A stretch of 47,784 nucleotides of DNA, from contig CAIVJW010000253.1 in the NCBI GenBank assembly GCA_903906315.1, positions 1-47,784 on the forward strand, in the 5' to 3' direction. The stretch is from an uncultured delta proteobacterium (GTDB lineage: Bacteria > Myxococcota_A > Polyangia > Polyangiales > Polyangiaceae). Each line of letters starts with the position of its first letter. The stretch's first letter is position 1. Below are positions 1-8,930 of this stretch, one piece after another. The notes under the pieces were generated by a model that made no database searches, was not told the DNA's origin, and was given only the letters and a program-made list of their open reading frames with translations. A program made the position numbers and the translations under genes.

Positions 1-855
1 GCGGCGCGCGCGGGCGAGGCCGGCGACGCGCGCGTGCTCGACCTGGCGGTCGGCCGTCCAGCGGTCGTGCGCGGCGGCGTTCGCGGCGTGGGCGCGCGCG
101 CGATCGTCCTCGAGGCCCGCGAGGCGCGGAGCGAGCAAGACGAGGTCGTTGTCGCGCGACCAGGCGATGGATCGGTAGACCGGGCCGAGCGCCACGAGCG
201 CGCCCTCGAGCTCGTCGCCGATCCCCGTGGCGTGTTCGAGCGCGACCTCACGGCCCACCGACCACCCGATCGAGAGGGGCGCCCAATCGGCGGTCGCGCG
301 GCCGATCAGCTCGGCGATGGCCTCCGCGGTCGCCTCGCGCACTGGCACCCGCGCGTCGCCCACCGCGAGCCGGAGCTCGTCGGGGAGCGCCGCGAGCACC
401 GCGCGCGCGTCGCCGTCCGACGACGCGAGCAGCGCGCGCAGGTTGCCGACGTCGGCGAACGCCTCCGGGTGCACGCCGAGCGACACCTCGACCCCGCGCG
501 CGTCGAGCCGCAGCCCGACCCACACGTGCCGGGTGGGCGGGATCGAGGGCTCCATCGCCTCGACGAGCGGCCGTCCGGCGAGCCGCTCGAGCTCGTCGCG
601 CTCGGCGACGTGGCGCGTGAAGAAGACCCACTGCGCCTCGACGCGGTGGCCGTTGCGCGGCCCGGGGTGCTCGTCGGACGCCTCGAGGTCGACCCGCAGG
701 CCGAGCGCCGCGAGCCGCGGCTGGAGCGCGCGCGCCCAGGCGATCGCGCGCTGCTTGACCTCGAGGCGTGGTCGCGAAAACGCCTTGGATCCGCCGCGTT
801 CCGGGAGGTACGCGTCGAAATCCTGAGCGGTGAGGAGGAGCGGCACGGAGGTCAT
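1..855 (-). CDS. hypothetical protein, C-terminus beyond left edge
   Basis: An open frame on the minus strand begins at the ATG at 855 and runs without a stop through base 1, giving 285 codons. It is the only frame here with a consistent G/C third-position pattern and a protein-like composition. It starts MTSVPLLLTAQDFDAYLPER and ends in an Ala/Arg/Glu-rich stretch that looks helical, possibly coiled coil. There is no signal peptide or membrane segment, so it is probably cytoplasmic. I do not recognise the family. It lies downstream of the two kinase genes on the same strand, 123 bp after the first kinase's stop, so it may be the last gene of that cluster. The true length is unknown. Confidence 0.7.
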   Translation of the reverse strand, partial: MTSVPLLLTAQDFDAYLPERGGSKAFSRPRLEVKQRAIAWARALQPRLAALGLRVDLEASDEHPGPRNGHRVEAQWVFFTRHVAERDELERLAGRPLVEAMEPSIPPTRHVWVGLRLDARGVEVSLGVHPEAFADVGNLRALLASSDGDARAVLAALPDELRLAVGDARVPVREATAEAIAELIGRATADWAPLSIGWSVGREVALEHATGIGDELEGALVALGPVYRSIAWSRDNDLVLLAPRLAGLEDDRARAHAANAAAHDRWTADRQVEHARVAGLARARR

Positions 856-978
856 GGGCGGCGACGCGGGCGGAGGTGGCCACGCCGAGGCGCGCCGGGG
901 GGGCGGAGTTATGGCACACGGGCGGGGGGCGGGGCGGGGAGATTCGGGGCGCGGGGGGTGGGCGCCGCCCCCCTCGCG

Positions 979-3597
979 TCACTGCCCGGCGTCGGGAGCC
1001 TGGTTCTCCTCGATCACCGCCACCTGCGCGCCGGCGTCCGCACCGCCGCGCTCGGCGCCCGCGAGGCTCGCGCGCACGTCCCGGAGCTCGGCCTCGATCG
1101 CGCGCGTGGCGGGCGATCGCGCCGTGCCCTCGAGCCCGGCGAGCAAGCGCTCGATGCGCGCCTGCGCGGTCTGCACGTCGAGCGCGCGCCGCTCGGCGAG
1201 CTCACGGCTGCTGCGCTCGCCGAGCAGCGCGGCGAAGGTCTTCGCCTCCTCGGTCTCGACCGCGCGCACGTAAGCGTACCCGCCGCCGCCAACCGTGCCG
1301 ACGACGCCCGCCGCGATCGCGATCACGGCCAGGCGACCGCGGGCCGCGGCGCGGCGGCTCGCGGCGAGGAAGCGGCGCCCCCCGTCCGACACGCGGACCT
1401 GACCGCGGTCGCGCAGCTGCTCGCCGAGCCCGAGCATGCCGCGCCGCCAGAGCGCGACGCGATCGCGTTTCGAGGCCCAGATCCCGGCGTCGCGCTCGAG
1501 CTCGTCGGCGAGCACGCGGTCCTCGCGCGCCTCGGCAACCCAGCGGCGCAGGCGCGCCCACTGCGAGATCAGCGTCTCGTGGGCGAGCGTGATGCCCTCC
1601 GGCGTGCGGACGACCAGGCGCGCGCGCTCGAGGGCGCCGACGAGCTCGCGCCCGGCGGGGCCCGCGACGACCGCGACCTCGTCGAGCGGCAGGCTCGCGC
1701 GCGTGCCCTCGGGCGTCGTGAGCGCGAGCAAGAGAGCGTGCGCGCCGTGCTCGGCGCTCGGGTGGCTGCGGAACAGCTCGGCGAGCGTCCGCTCGGCGTG
1801 GCGATCGAGCGCGCCGGCGAGGCCGCCGGTCGCCGCGACGCCCTCGCGCGTGATGAGCTTGCGGGACACGTCGCGCATCAGCCAGATCTCGGTGAGCGCG
1901 AACTGGACGAGCGGCATGGCGCTCGCGGAGCCGGCGATCTCGGTGACGAGGTCGGCGCGCAGCGCGTCGTCGGCGAACGCGTAGCCGTAGGCGGCGAGAG
2001 CCTGGTCGAGGACGAACTCCCACGAGTGGTCCGTCATCGGCTCGACGAGGACGGCGCCGCGCAGAATGGCCTTGCCGAGCGAGCCTACCGCGAGGAGCGG
2101 GTCGAGGAGGTCGCGGCGCACGGTGACCAGCACGCGCACGCCGACGAGCGGCAGCGAGGCGAGGCGCGCGAGCAGGGCCTCGACGAAGGCGCGGCCGGGC
2201 CCCTGAGCGACCGTCGCGATCTCCTCGAGCTGGTCGAAGCAGATCACGAGGCCGCGGTCCTCGGCGTGGACGCGATCGGCGAGCGCGCGCACGAGGTCGT
2301 CGACCTCGAGATCGGCCGCGCGCGGGATGAAGGGCGCGAGCGCGGCGACGAGCGAAGCCCGCGGGTCGCGCCCCGGCTCGGCGACGACGGAGTCCCAGCG
2401 CTTGGGCCACCCCGTGAGCGCGCCCTCCTCGACCGCGGGGAGGACGCCGGCGCGCGCGAGGCTGCTCTTGCCGCTGCCGGACGGGCCCACGAGCGCGACG
2501 AGCCCGGCACCGCGCAGCGCCTCGAGGACGGCCGCGACCTCGGTCGTGCGGCCGAAGTAGACGTGTCGGTCGCGAGCGTCGTAGCGCCCGAGGCCGCGGA
2601 ACGGGCCTACCGACTCGGGGGGGAGCGACCGGCGCGTGCCCGAGAGCTCCGCCCGCGCCTGCTCGAGCAGGACGCTCACGCGCTCGGTGGAGGCCGGGCG
2701 GTCAGCGCGGCGAGCGGCGAGCAGGGCGTCGACCACGCGCGCGAGCGCGGGCGGCGCGCCGGGCAGCAGGTCGAGCAGCGGCGGGGCGGGCGAGCGGCCG
2801 TCGAGCACGTCGAGGCGGAGCGGCATGCCGCGCTTCGCGGCCACGGCCGCGGGCACCTTGCCCGTGAGGCACTCGAAGAGCGTCGCGCCGAGAGCGTAGA
2901 GATCGCTCGCCGCGTCGGGAACGATCCCCCCGCGGAGGCACTCCGGATCGACGTAGCCGGGCGTGCCGAACCAGGGCAAGGACGACGCCCCCGAGGGCTC
3001 GGCGGGCGTGATCGAGGTGGACGCGAGCGGGTCGGGCGGAGGCGGGATCGTGCTCGGGGTGTCGCCCGGCTCGCGGTGCGCGGCGATCCCGAAATCGATC
3101 AACTTGAAGCCGCCGGCGGCCTCGATCACGTTCGCGGGCTTCACGTCGCGGTGCACGAGGCCGGCCCGGTGGACCGCGCCGAGCGCCGAGGCGACCGCGA
3201 GGCCGAGCGCGACCGCGTCCGCCGGGTCGAGGTGGCCGTCCCGCACGAGCCGCTCGTGCACCGGCGTGCCGGCGACGTGCTCCATCGCGAGCCCCATGAC
3301 GCCCGCGGGCTCGTCGATCGACAGGGCGTAGAAGCGCACGACGTTCGGATGCTCGACCCGGCAGAGCGCGCGCGCCTCGTCCAGGATCCGGCTCTGGGCC
3401 CGGCTCGTCCCGAGCTCGTCGAGGCCAAAGAGCTTCACGGCGGCGGTCCGGACCTCGGTGCCGCCGTACACCTCGCGGGCGAGCCAGACCGGCGCGAATC
3501 CGCCCCGGCCGAGCTGGCGCACCAGGACGAAAGGACCGAGCCGACGCTCGGGATCCGGCCGAGCGAGCAGGCGCTGGAGTGCGAGCTGTCCGGCCAC
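979..3597 (-). CDS. Ser/Thr protein kinase fused to a STAND-type NTPase, membrane-anchored
   Basis: An 872-residue protein. Residues 20-310 are a Hanks-type kinase: Gly loop GRGGFAPVW (30-38), ATP-binding Lys55, catalytic HRD (149-151), DFG (168-170) and GTPGYVDPE in the activation segment. Residues 330-700 look like a STAND/AAA-type NTPase with Walker A GPSGSGKSS (371-379) and Walker B-like VICFDQLEEI (451-460). A hydrophobic segment at about 755-777 is followed by a charged, probably coiled-coil tail. The order predicts a cytoplasmic kinase and NTPase tethered to the membrane near the C-terminus. The start is a GTG with no clear Shine-Dalgarno. It follows the second kinase gene by 91 bp on the same strand, so the two may be co-transcribed. 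Kinase and P-loop are read directly; STAND membership is inferred. Confidence 0.9.
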   Translation of the reverse strand: MAGQLALQRLLARPDPERRLGPFVLVRQLGRGGFAPVWLAREVYGGTEVRTAAVKLFGLDELGTSRAQSRILDEARALCRVEHPNVVRFYALSIDEPAGVMGLAMEHVAGTPVHERLVRDGHLDPADAVALGLAVASALGAVHRAGLVHRDVKPANVIEAAGGFKLIDFGIAAHREPGDTPSTIPPPPDPLASTSITPAEPSGASSLPWFGTPGYVDPECLRGGIVPDAASDLYALGATLFECLTGKVPAAVAAKRGMPLRLDVLDGRSPAPPLLDLLPGAPPALARVVDALLAARRADRPASTERVSVLLEQARAELSGTRRSLPPESVGPFRGLGRYDARDRHVYFGRTTEVAAVLEALRGAGLVALVGPSGSGKSSLARAGVLPAVEEGALTGWPKRWDSVVAEPGRDPRASLVAALAPFIPRAADLEVDDLVRALADRVHAEDRGLVICFDQLEEIATVAQGPGRAFVEALLARLASLPLVGVRVLVTVRRDLLDPLLAVGSLGKAILRGAVLVEPMTDHSWEFVLDQALAAYGYAFADDALRADLVTEIAGSASAMPLVQFALTEIWLMRDVSRKLITREGVAATGGLAGALDRHAERTLAELFRSHPSAEHGAHALLLALTTPEGTRASLPLDEVAVVAGPAGRELVGALERARLVVRTPEGITLAHETLISQWARLRRWVAEAREDRVLADELERDAGIWASKRDRVALWRRGMLGLGEQLRDRGQVRVSDGGRRFLAASRRAAARGRLAVIAIAAGVVGTVGGGGYAYVRAVETEEAKTFAALLGERSSRELAERRALDVQTAQARIERLLAGLEGTARSPATRAIEAELRDVRASLAGAERGGADAGAQVAVIEENQAPDAGQ

Positions 3598-3688
3598 GAG
3601 GAGCTGGATGGTACTCCGAGCGCCGGAGCCAATGCGACGTTTGGTTAGGTAGCGCCGCAGGCGCCCCCACCTCCGGCCGGCGGGACCG

Positions 3689-5491
3689 TCAGGACGTCGC
3701 GGGGTGCCCCGGACCGAGCGTGAGCTCGCACGACAGCTCGTGATCGAAATCGCCGCCGCCGGCGAGGATCGAGGCCCGAACCGGCCGGCCCGTCGCGCAG
3801 CTGGCGGTCTCCTCGATCACGCCGATCACCCACTGGCGAAGCGCCTGCGACGCGGCGTCGAGCTCGGCGATGTGCACCGTGACCCCCCCGCCGCCCGCGG
3901 CGACGACCCGCCACGATCCGAAGCTGAAGAGGCGCTGCCACACGGAGACGCCGCGGCGCACGGCGGCCCCGAGGTCCGGCGAAGGCCGGAGGGCCGCGCG
4001 GAGGAAGCCGTGGAGCTCTCCAGCCACCGCGTCGCGGCCGAGGTCGCGCCAGCGCGCGCGGTCGGCGACGAGCGCGAGGGAGGCGAGCTCGAGGTACGCG
4101 TCGAGGGTCTCGAGCTCGTACGACACGAGCGCGTTGATGGCGCCCGCGCGGATGTCCTCGGCGTGCTTGCCGGTGAGCCTCGCGAGCGCGGCGTCGCGCG
4201 GAGCCTGACCGTAGGCGACCGTCAGCGCCCGATCGACACCCCGTAGCACCGGGCCTCGGACGGAGAAGCGCCCCTCGAGGTGCGCGGGCATGCGCCGCGG
4301 CGCAGGTGCCTCGGTCAGCGCGGCCGCGTCCGGGGCGAGCGACCGCGCGGCAGGTGACACGGCGACCGCGGAGACGGCGGTGCCGGAGCGGGGAGGCTGC
4401 GAGCCGCCCGATCCGGCGTCGGAGCGCGCCCGAGCGCCCGCGAGCGCCGTCGACATCGCGCCGTGCGCGGGCCGGGTGGGCTCGAGGCCGGAGCGCGCCT
4501 CCGCCTCGGCGGCCGCGAGCCCGGCGTCCGACGTCGGGGCGACGGAGCTGACCTGCGCCTCGCCGGTGAGGTCGAGCCCGCGCCGACCCTCGGGATCGAG
4601 GAGCCTCGCGAGCGCTGCGGCGCGCTGCGGCTCGGGCACGACGGGGGCGAGCTCGCGCGCGACCTCGCCCGCGGTCTGGAAGCGCGCGTCGGGCTCCTTC
4701 TCGAGCAGGCGGTGCACCACGGACTCGACGCGTGAATCGACGTGCACGCCGGCGGAAGCGAGCGTCGGGGCCTCGCCGTGGACGACCTTGAACGCCGTCG
4801 CTACGGCCGTGGGCGCGCGGAACGGGGGCGCGCCCGTGAGCAGCTCGTAGAGCAGCACGCCGACCGCGAACAGGTCGCTGCGCCCGTCGAGCGGCCGGTC
4901 GCCGGTCGCCTGCTCGGGCGACAGGTAGTCCGGCGTGCCGAAGACGATGCCCGTCCGGGTGCGCGGCGACGACGTCGCCTGCCCGCCCAGCACCTTCGCG
5001 ATGCCGAAGTCGAGCAGCCGCACGATCGCGCGGCGGTTCGGCGCATCGACGGCGACGAAGACGTTCTCGGGCTTGAGGTCCCGGTGGATGATGCCGGCGC
5101 GGTGCGCCGCGTCGAGCGCCTCGAGCACGGGGAGGATCGTGGCCATTGCGGCCTCGACGCGCAGCCGCCCGAGGCGCGCGAGCAGCTGCCCGGTCGACTC
5201 GCCCTCGAGCAGGTCCATCACGATGTACGGGCCGAGCTCGCTCATCCCCGCGTCGAGCACGTCGACCACGTTGGGGTGGCGGATCCGGTTGATCGCCCTC
5301 GCCTCCTGAAAGAAGCGCTTTGCGAGCTCCTCGTTCTCGACCAGCTCGGGGTGCAGGAGCTTGATCGCCACCTCGCGGCCCGCCAGGACGTTCACCGCAC
5401 GGTAGACGTCGCCCATGCCACCGCCGCCGATCCGCTCGTGCAGGCGGTACTTCTGGTCGAGGAGCTGGCCTGGAGACGTTCGCGTCGACAT
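3689..5491 (-). CDS. Ser/Thr protein kinase with a C-terminal DUF2378-like domain
   Basis: A 600-residue protein. The N-terminal 280 residues are a complete Hanks kinase: Gly loop IGGGGMGDVY (21-30), Lys44, HRDLKPEN (136-143), DFG (161-163) and GTPDYLSPEQ (185-194). A Pro/Ala/Ser-rich linker (about 300-400) follows, then a folded-looking domain (about 405-595) that resembles the Myxococcota-restricted DUF2378/TIGR02265 family; this assignment is from memory and moderate. No membrane helix is seen, so unlike its neighbour it is probably cytoplasmic. All catalytic residues are present, so it should be active. It is the promoter-proximal kinase of the pair; the 187 bp upstream hold repeats described separately. 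The substrate cannot be told from sequence. Confidence 0.9.
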   Translation of the reverse strand: MSTRTSPGQLLDQKYRLHERIGGGGMGDVYRAVNVLAGREVAIKLLHPELVENEELAKRFFQEARAINRIRHPNVVDVLDAGMSELGPYIVMDLLEGESTGQLLARLGRLRVEAAMATILPVLEALDAAHRAGIIHRDLKPENVFVAVDAPNRRAIVRLLDFGIAKVLGGQATSSPRTRTGIVFGTPDYLSPEQATGDRPLDGRSDLFAVGVLLYELLTGAPPFRAPTAVATAFKVVHGEAPTLASAGVHVDSRVESVVHRLLEKEPDARFQTAGEVARELAPVVPEPQRAAALARLLDPEGRRGLDLTGEAQVSSVAPTSDAGLAAAEAEARSGLEPTRPAHGAMSTALAGARARSDAGSGGSQPPRSGTAVSAVAVSPAARSLAPDAAALTEAPAPRRMPAHLEGRFSVRGPVLRGVDRALTVAYGQAPRDAALARLTGKHAEDIRAGAINALVSYELETLDAYLELASLALVADRARWRDLGRDAVAGELHGFLRAALRPSPDLGAAVRRGVSVWQRLFSFGSWRVVAAGGGGVTVHIAELDAASQALRQWVIGVIEETASCATGRPVRASILAGGGDFDHELSCELTLGPGHPATS

Positions 5492-5678
5492 GGGCGCGTG
5501 GGCAGGAGGAGGGCTGCGCCACGGGGGGCTCCCCTCGGTCGGCCTCCGCGCTTCGCTCGCTGGATCGTCCTACGTTCCAGGTGCGAAATCAACCCGGTCA
5601 GAGAGAGAGCGCTCACCCCTCGAGGTGCGAAATCGCACGACGACAGGCCCCCCGGGGGCGCGCGCCGCGAACCCGGCG
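5492..5678. promoter_or_regulatory. spacer upstream of the kinase pair with direct and inverted repeats
   Basis: No gene is seen. The 12-mer AGGTGCGAAATC occurs twice, at 5579-5590 and 5623-5634, exactly 44 bp apart. The second copy runs into the inverted repeat GTGCGA-AA-TCGCAC (5626-5639). The segment lies upstream of the kinase gene that starts at 5491 and downstream of the RND pump stop, so it could be a promoter or operator region for the kinases or a terminator for the pump. Its regulatory role is inference. Confidence 0.35.
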
Positions 5679-8600
5679 TCAGCCCGCCGATCCGACCGCG
5701 GGCGGCCGACGTCGAGCAGCGAGCCGCTCCCGGATCACGCACGCCCCGTGGTAGGAAATGGGCAGCACGATCAGCGTCAGGAGCGCCGCCGAGATCGTGC
5801 CGCCGACGACGACGAGCGCGATCGGGCGCTGGGTCTCGCTGCCGATCGCGTGCGACAGGGCCGCGGGCAGGAGGCCGAGCGACGCGAGCAGGGCCGTGAT
5901 GAGGACGGCGCGCAGGCGGTCGATCGTGCCCTCGATCACGGCGTCGCGCAGCGGGTCGCCCGCGTCGATGCGCCGGCGGATGGACGCGACGACGAGCACG
6001 CCGTTGAGCACGGCCTGACCGAGGAGCGCGATGAAGCCGACCGCCGCGGCCACCGAGAGCGGCATGTGCGCGACGGCGAGCGCGAGCACGCCGCCGATGA
6101 GCGCGAGGGGCACGTTGAGGAGGATCATCGCAGCGTCGAAGACCGACGAGAACGCCGAGAAGAGCAGCAAGAACGTGACGAGCAGGGCGAGCGGGATCAC
6201 GAGGCGGAGGCGGGCCATCGCGCGCTGCTGGTTCTCGAACTCGCCGCCCCACGTGAGCTGGTAGCCCGGGGGCAGCGGCGCCGCGGCGGCGACCTTCTCG
6301 CGCGCCTCCGCGACGAAGGAGCCGAGGTCGCGGGCCCGCACGTTCATGCGAATGCCGATGTAGCGGCGCCCGTTCTCCCGGGTGATCGCCGCGCGGCCGG
6401 TGCCCATCGACACGTCGGCGATCGCCGACAGCGGGACGAGCGCGCCGCTCTTGATCGGGAGCATCACGTTGCGGATCGCGCCCACGTCCTCGCGCGTCGC
6501 GACCGGCAAGCGCACGGTCACGTCGAAGCGCCGCTCGCCCTCCCAGAGCTCGCTGGCGACGTGGCCGCCCATCGCGGTCTCGACGTAGTCCTGGACGTCG
6601 TCGAGATCGAGATCGAAGCGGGCGAGCGCGCGGCGGTCGAGCTTGACCGCGAGCTGGGGCGACTGGCCGGACTTCACGATGCCGACGTCGGCCGCGCCGG
6701 GCACCGTCTGGATCGCGTCGAGCGCGGCCTCCGCGGTGCGCTGGAGCGTCTCGAGATCGTCGCCGTAGATCTTCACCGCGACCTGGCCGAACTGGCCCGA
6801 GATGTTCTCGGCGACGTTGTCGCGGATCGGCTGCGAGAAGTTGTACTCGAGGCCGGGGATCTCGCGGAGGTTCTGCGTCATCTCGGCGATGAGGTCGTCG
6901 AGCGTGGGCTTGTCCTTGCGCCACTGGTCCGGGGGCGCGAGCTTGACGAAGACCTCGAGGTTGCTCGGCAAGGTCGGGTCGGTGCCGTCCTCCGGGCGGC
7001 CGAGCTGCGTGAGCTGCGCCGCGACCTCGGGCGTGCGCGCGAGCAGCTGCTTGATCCGCGGCGTGAGCAGGCGCCCGCGCGTGAGCGACATGTTGCCAGG
7101 CAGCGCGAACGTCACGTAGAGCGCGCCCTCGTTCAGCTCGGGCAGGAACTCGGACCCGAGCCGCGGCGCGAGCGTGACGGCCGCGGCGAGGGCGCCGAGC
7201 GCGAGGACGAGGACCGGCGCGCGGTGGACCATCGCGAAGCGCAGCGACGGCTCGTAGATGCGGCGCGCCCACACGAGCAGCGGCGAGTCGCGCTGCACGC
7301 GCGGGCGACGCAGCGCGATGGCCGTGAGCACCGGGACGAGCGTGAAGCTCACGAGCAGGGCGCCGACGAGCGCGCTCGCGACGGTGTTCGCGAGCGGCGA
7401 GAAGATGCGCCCCTCGACGCGCTGGAGCGAGAAGATCGGCAGGTAGGCCGCGATGATGATGAGCAGCGAGTAGAGCGTGGGGCGCGCGACCTCGCGGGCG
7501 GCGCGGAAGACGCGCTCGGCTATCGGCAGGCCGGCGTCGGCGTCCGGGCCGTCGCAGTCCTCGTGGTCGATGCCGCCCTCGCGAGGCGAGAGGCGGTGAA
7601 ACAGGTGCTCGACGAGGATGACCGCGCCGTCGACGATGATGCCGAAGTCGACGGCCCCCATCGAGAGGAGGTTGGCCGACATGCCGCGCGCGTAGAGGTA
7701 GAGGAAGCTCGCCGCGAGCGAGAGCGGGATGGTGACGGCGACGATGAGCGACGCGCGCACGCTGCGCATGAACGCGTAGAGCACCAGCGTGACGAGCAGC
7801 GCGCCCTCGGCGAGGTTCTTGAAGACCGTGCGCAGCGTGGTGCCGACGAGCTCGGACCGGTCGTAGAACGCCTTCAGGCGCACGCCCTTCGGCAGGACGT
7901 GCTCGTCGAGCTCGATCAGGCGCTCGCGCAGCCCCTCGAGGACGCGCGTCGGGTTCTCCCCGCGCCGCATGAGCACGATGCCCTCGACGGCGTCCTCGTC
8001 GCCGTCGCGCGTGACGATGCCCTGCCGCGGCGCGTAGCCCTCGCGCACCATCGCGACGTCGCCGACGGTGACGGGCACCTCGTCGTGAAAGGCGACGCGG
8101 ACCTGCTCGATGTCGGCCAGCGATTCGAAGATGCCGAGGCTGCGGATGACGAACATCTCGGAGCCGCGCTCGACGTAGCCGCCCGTCGCGTTGCTGCTGG
8201 CGCGCTTCAGCGCGGAGAAGACGTCCGTGAGCGAGACGCCGAGCGCCGCCATGCGCGCCGGGTTCGGCTCGACGTGGACCTCGCGCACGAGGCCGCCGTA
8301 CGAGACGACGTCCGCAACGCCGGCGACCTGGAGCAGCTGCGGCCGCACGACCCAGTCCTGAAGGGTCCGCAGCGTCATCGGGTCGGCGCCGGCGCCTTCG
8401 AGCGTGTAGCGGTACACCTCGCCGATCGGCGTCGCCATCGGCCCGAGGTTGGGCCGCACGCCCTCGGGCAGCTCGGCCTGCCCGATGCGCTCGGTGACCT
8501 GGTGGCGCGCGGCGATGCCCTCGGTGCCGTCGCCGAAGGTGAGCGTCACGAGCGACAGGCCGAAGATCGAGATGCTCCGCAGCCGGAACAGGCCCGGCGT

Positions 8601-8843
8601 GCCGTTCAGCGCGCGCTCGAGGGGCAGCGACACGCGCCGCTCGACCTCCTCGGTCGGCTGCCCCGGGAAGAGCGTGATGACCTGGACCTGCGTGTCGGTC
8701 GGGTCGGGGAACGCCTCGATCGTGAGGTTTGCGTAGGCGTAGTAGCCCGCGCCAGCGAGCACGAACGCGAGCACGAACGCCGCGAGCGGGTTCCTCAGCG
8801 AGTACTGGAGCAGCTTGTCGAGCACCGCCTCCGTCTCTATCAC
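5679..8843 (-). CDS. heavy-metal efflux RND transporter (CzcA/CusA family)
   Basis: An inner-membrane RND pump of about 1,054 residues, the usual size for the HME subfamily that exports metal ions by proton antiport. The transmembrane-4 signature reads AVDFGIIVDGAVILVEH (around residues 397-413), with Asp399, Asp405 and Glu412 in the pattern of CzcA-type divalent-cation pumps; the usual final Asn is His. Two periplasmic porter regions and about twelve membrane spans are visible. The start is uncertain: I chose the GTG at 8843; a TTG at 8885 would add 14 residues, and a GTG at 8825 would give the family-like opening LDKLLQYSLRNP. No membrane-fusion or outer-membrane partner lies nearby, so it must borrow them from another locus. 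It follows the HAD phosphatase gene by 87 bp. Confidence 0.9.
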   Translation of the reverse strand: MIETEAVLDKLLQYSLRNPLAAFVLAFVLAGAGYYAYANLTIEAFPDPTDTQVQVITLFPGQPTEEVERRVSLPLERALNGTPGLFRLRSISIFGLSLVTLTFGDGTEGIAARHQVTERIGQAELPEGVRPNLGPMATPIGEVYRYTLEGAGADPMTLRTLQDWVVRPQLLQVAGVADVVSYGGLVREVHVEPNPARMAALGVSLTDVFSALKRASSNATGGYVERGSEMFVIRSLGIFESLADIEQVRVAFHDEVPVTVGDVAMVREGYAPRQGIVTRDGDEDAVEGIVLMRRGENPTRVLEGLRERLIELDEHVLPKGVRLKAFYDRSELVGTTLRTVFKNLAEGALLVTLVLYAFMRSVRASLIVAVTIPLSLAASFLYLYARGMSANLLSMGAVDFGIIVDGAVILVEHLFHRLSPREGGIDHEDCDGPDADAGLPIAERVFRAAREVARPTLYSLLIIIAAYLPIFSLQRVEGRIFSPLANTVASALVGALLVSFTLVPVLTAIALRRPRVQRDSPLLVWARRIYEPSLRFAMVHRAPVLVLALGALAAAVTLAPRLGSEFLPELNEGALYVTFALPGNMSLTRGRLLTPRIKQLLARTPEVAAQLTQLGRPEDGTDPTLPSNLEVFVKLAPPDQWRKDKPTLDDLIAEMTQNLREIPGLEYNFSQPIRDNVAENISGQFGQVAVKIYGDDLETLQRTAEAALDAIQTVPGAADVGIVKSGQSPQLAVKLDRRALARFDLDLDDVQDYVETAMGGHVASELWEGERRFDVTVRLPVATREDVGAIRNVMLPIKSGALVPLSAIADVSMGTGRAAITRENGRRYIGIRMNVRARDLGSFVAEAREKVAAAAPLPPGYQLTWGGEFENQQRAMARLRLVIPLALLVTFLLLFSAFSSVFDAAMILLNVPLALIGGVLALAVAHMPLSVAAAVGFIALLGQAVLNGVLVVASIRRRIDAGDPLRDAVIEGTIDRLRAVLITALLASLGLLPAALSHAIGSETQRPIALVVVGGTISAALLTLIVLPISYHGACVIRERLAARRRPPAVGSAG

Positions 8844-8930
8844 CACCGCGGCCCGCGCCGTGGCACGCAGGCCACAACGGGGCAACGCGCCACAGTGGAG
8901 GCGCGCCGCGCGGCCGACGGGCGGCCCCGA

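Noticed and set aside
34-3648. Plus-strand open frame of 1,204 codons
   Set aside because: It lies antisense to the first kinase gene and is Arg/Glu/Ala-rich with no motifs, an effect of G/C-rich third positions.
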